Source: JALZDI01 sp036259355 (GTDB lineage: Bacteria > Actinomycetota > Actinomycetes > Propionibacteriales > Nocardioidaceae). Taken from it: a stretch of 15,113 bases of DNA. The notes below the pieces were generated by a model, which saw only the letters and a program-made list of their open reading frames with translations, ran no database searches and was not told where the DNA came from. Numbering within the stretch: position 1 is the first letter of the stretch; each line of letters starts with the position of its first letter. Both the position numbers and the translations under genes were made by a program. This document shows, piece after piece, positions 14,535 to 15,113 of this stretch. The stretch is taken from assembly GCA_036259355.1 (NCBI GenBank), contig DATABY010000097.1, positions 1-15,113 on the forward strand, read 5' to 3'.

Positions 14535-15113
14535 ATGACCTCGATCGACCTGGGCATGCCCCCCGCACCGCCGCCGACGCTGGCCGAACGCCGCCGGTCG
14601 CGGCAGATCAAGGTGGGCAAGGTGCTGGTGGGCGGCGACGCGCCGGTGTCGGTGCAGTCGATGACCACGACCCCGACGACCGACGTCAACGCGACCCTGC
14701 AGCAGATCGCCGAGCTGACCGCGACCGGCTGCGACATCGTGCGGGTGGCCTGCCCGAGCCAGGACGACGCCGAGGCGCTGCCCGCGATCGCGGCCAAGTC
14801 GCAGATCCCGGTGATCGCCGACATCCACTTCCAGCCCAAGTACGTCTTCGCCGCCATCGACGCCGGCTGCGCCGCCGTCCGCGTCAACCCCGGCAACATC
14901 CGCAAGTTCGACGACCAGGTGAAGGAGATCGCCCGGGCGGCCAAGGACGCCGGAGTGTCGCTGCGGATCGGGGTCAACGCCGGGTCGCTGGACAAGCGGC
15001 TGCTGGAGAAGTACGGCAGGCCGACGCCGGAGGCGCTGGTCGAGTCCGCGGTGTGGGAGGCGTCGCTGTTCGAGGAGCACGACTTCCACGACTTCAAGAT
15101 CTCGGTCAAGCAC
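14535..15113 (+). CDS. ispG: 4-hydroxy-3-methylbut-2-enyl diphosphate synthase (GcpE), N-terminal half, cut by the window edge
   Basis: A [4Fe-4S] enzyme of the MEP pathway that converts MEcPP to HMBPP, here represented by its first 193 codons. The visible part is the TIM-barrel domain: RRRSRQIKVGKVLVGGDAPVSVQSMTTT near residues 20-46, then TDVNATLQQIAELTATGCDIVRVACP, VIADIHF and AAVRVNPGN, all strongly typical of GcpE. The cysteines that hold the iron-sulfur cluster lie beyond the right edge. The start is ATG at 14535 with a good AAAGGAAG site about 5 bases upstream, 32 bases after the rip1 stop. The extra N-terminal segment of about 20 residues with a proline-rich APPPT run is common in actinobacteria. 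Confidence 0.96.
   Translation, partial: MTSIDLGMPPAPPPTLAERRRSRQIKVGKVLVGGDAPVSVQSMTTTPTTDVNATLQQIAELTATGCDIVRVACPSQDDAEALPAIAAKSQIPVIADIHFQPKYVFAAIDAGCAAVRVNPGNIRKFDDQVKEIARAAKDAGVSLRIGVNAGSLDKRLLEKYGRPTPEALVESAVWEASLFEEHDFHDFKISVKH

Noticed and set aside
12196..14568. Long minus-strand open frame (about 790 codons) opposite dxr and rip1
   Set aside because: Same mirror effect: low-complexity Arg/His/Gln-rich translation, while dxr and rip1 on the other strand are unmistakable.

Overview
The window is chromosomal DNA from a high-GC Gram-positive bacterium (Actinomycetota). The grounds are the very high GC, strong G/C bias at third codon positions, frequent GTG starts, many 4-base gene overlaps, an IdeR/DmdR-type iron box, and the gene order dxr - rip1 - ispG, which mycobacteria and other actinobacteria share. 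The genus cannot be fixed from the sequence alone. I see no rRNA, tRNA, CRISPR array, phage gene or insertion sequence, and nothing suggests recent transfer.

Layout. (1) 1-6285 is an amine or guanidine catabolic region. A class III omega-aminotransferase (minus strand, cut by the left edge) diverges from a run of plus-strand genes: an agmatinase-family ureohydrolase, a YtcJ-like amidohydrolase, an aminobutyraldehyde-type aldehyde dehydrogenase (ALDH), and a saccharopine-dehydrogenase-like protein joined to the ALDH with no gap. A 46-base hairpin at 6294-6339 closes this region and also the opposing operon. (2) 6359-10287 is a minus-strand iron-siderophore (FecBCDE-type) ABC import operon behind an iron box: permease, permease, ATPase, then substrate-binding lipoprotein last. 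(3) 10400-11809 is a minus-strand APC-family amino acid or amine permease. (4) 11945-15113 is the plus-strand housekeeping operon dxr - rip1 - ispG; ispG is cut by the right edge. It combines two MEP-pathway isoprenoid enzymes with a site-2 protease.

How the genes may work together. The ureohydrolase would remove urea from a guanidino compound such as agmatine or guanidinobutyrate. The aminotransferase would turn the resulting amine into an aldehyde, and the ALDH would oxidise that to an amino acid such as GABA. The amidohydrolase and the saccharopine-dehydrogenase-like protein have no obvious place in that textbook route, so they are the least explained part of the window. The APC permease could bring in a substrate, but it is separated from the cluster by the iron operon, so the link is weak.

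The most notable non-coding signal is a pair of near-identical 15-base palindromes (GCRGGGGWCCCCTGC), centred exactly 30 bases apart. They overlap a plausible promoter in front of the amidohydrolase and look like a double operator. A separate perfect 12-base palindrome lies just after a -10-like box in front of the ALDH. Several hairpins right after stop codons are likely terminators. I found no gene set that clearly forms a new system such as defence or a biosynthetic cluster.
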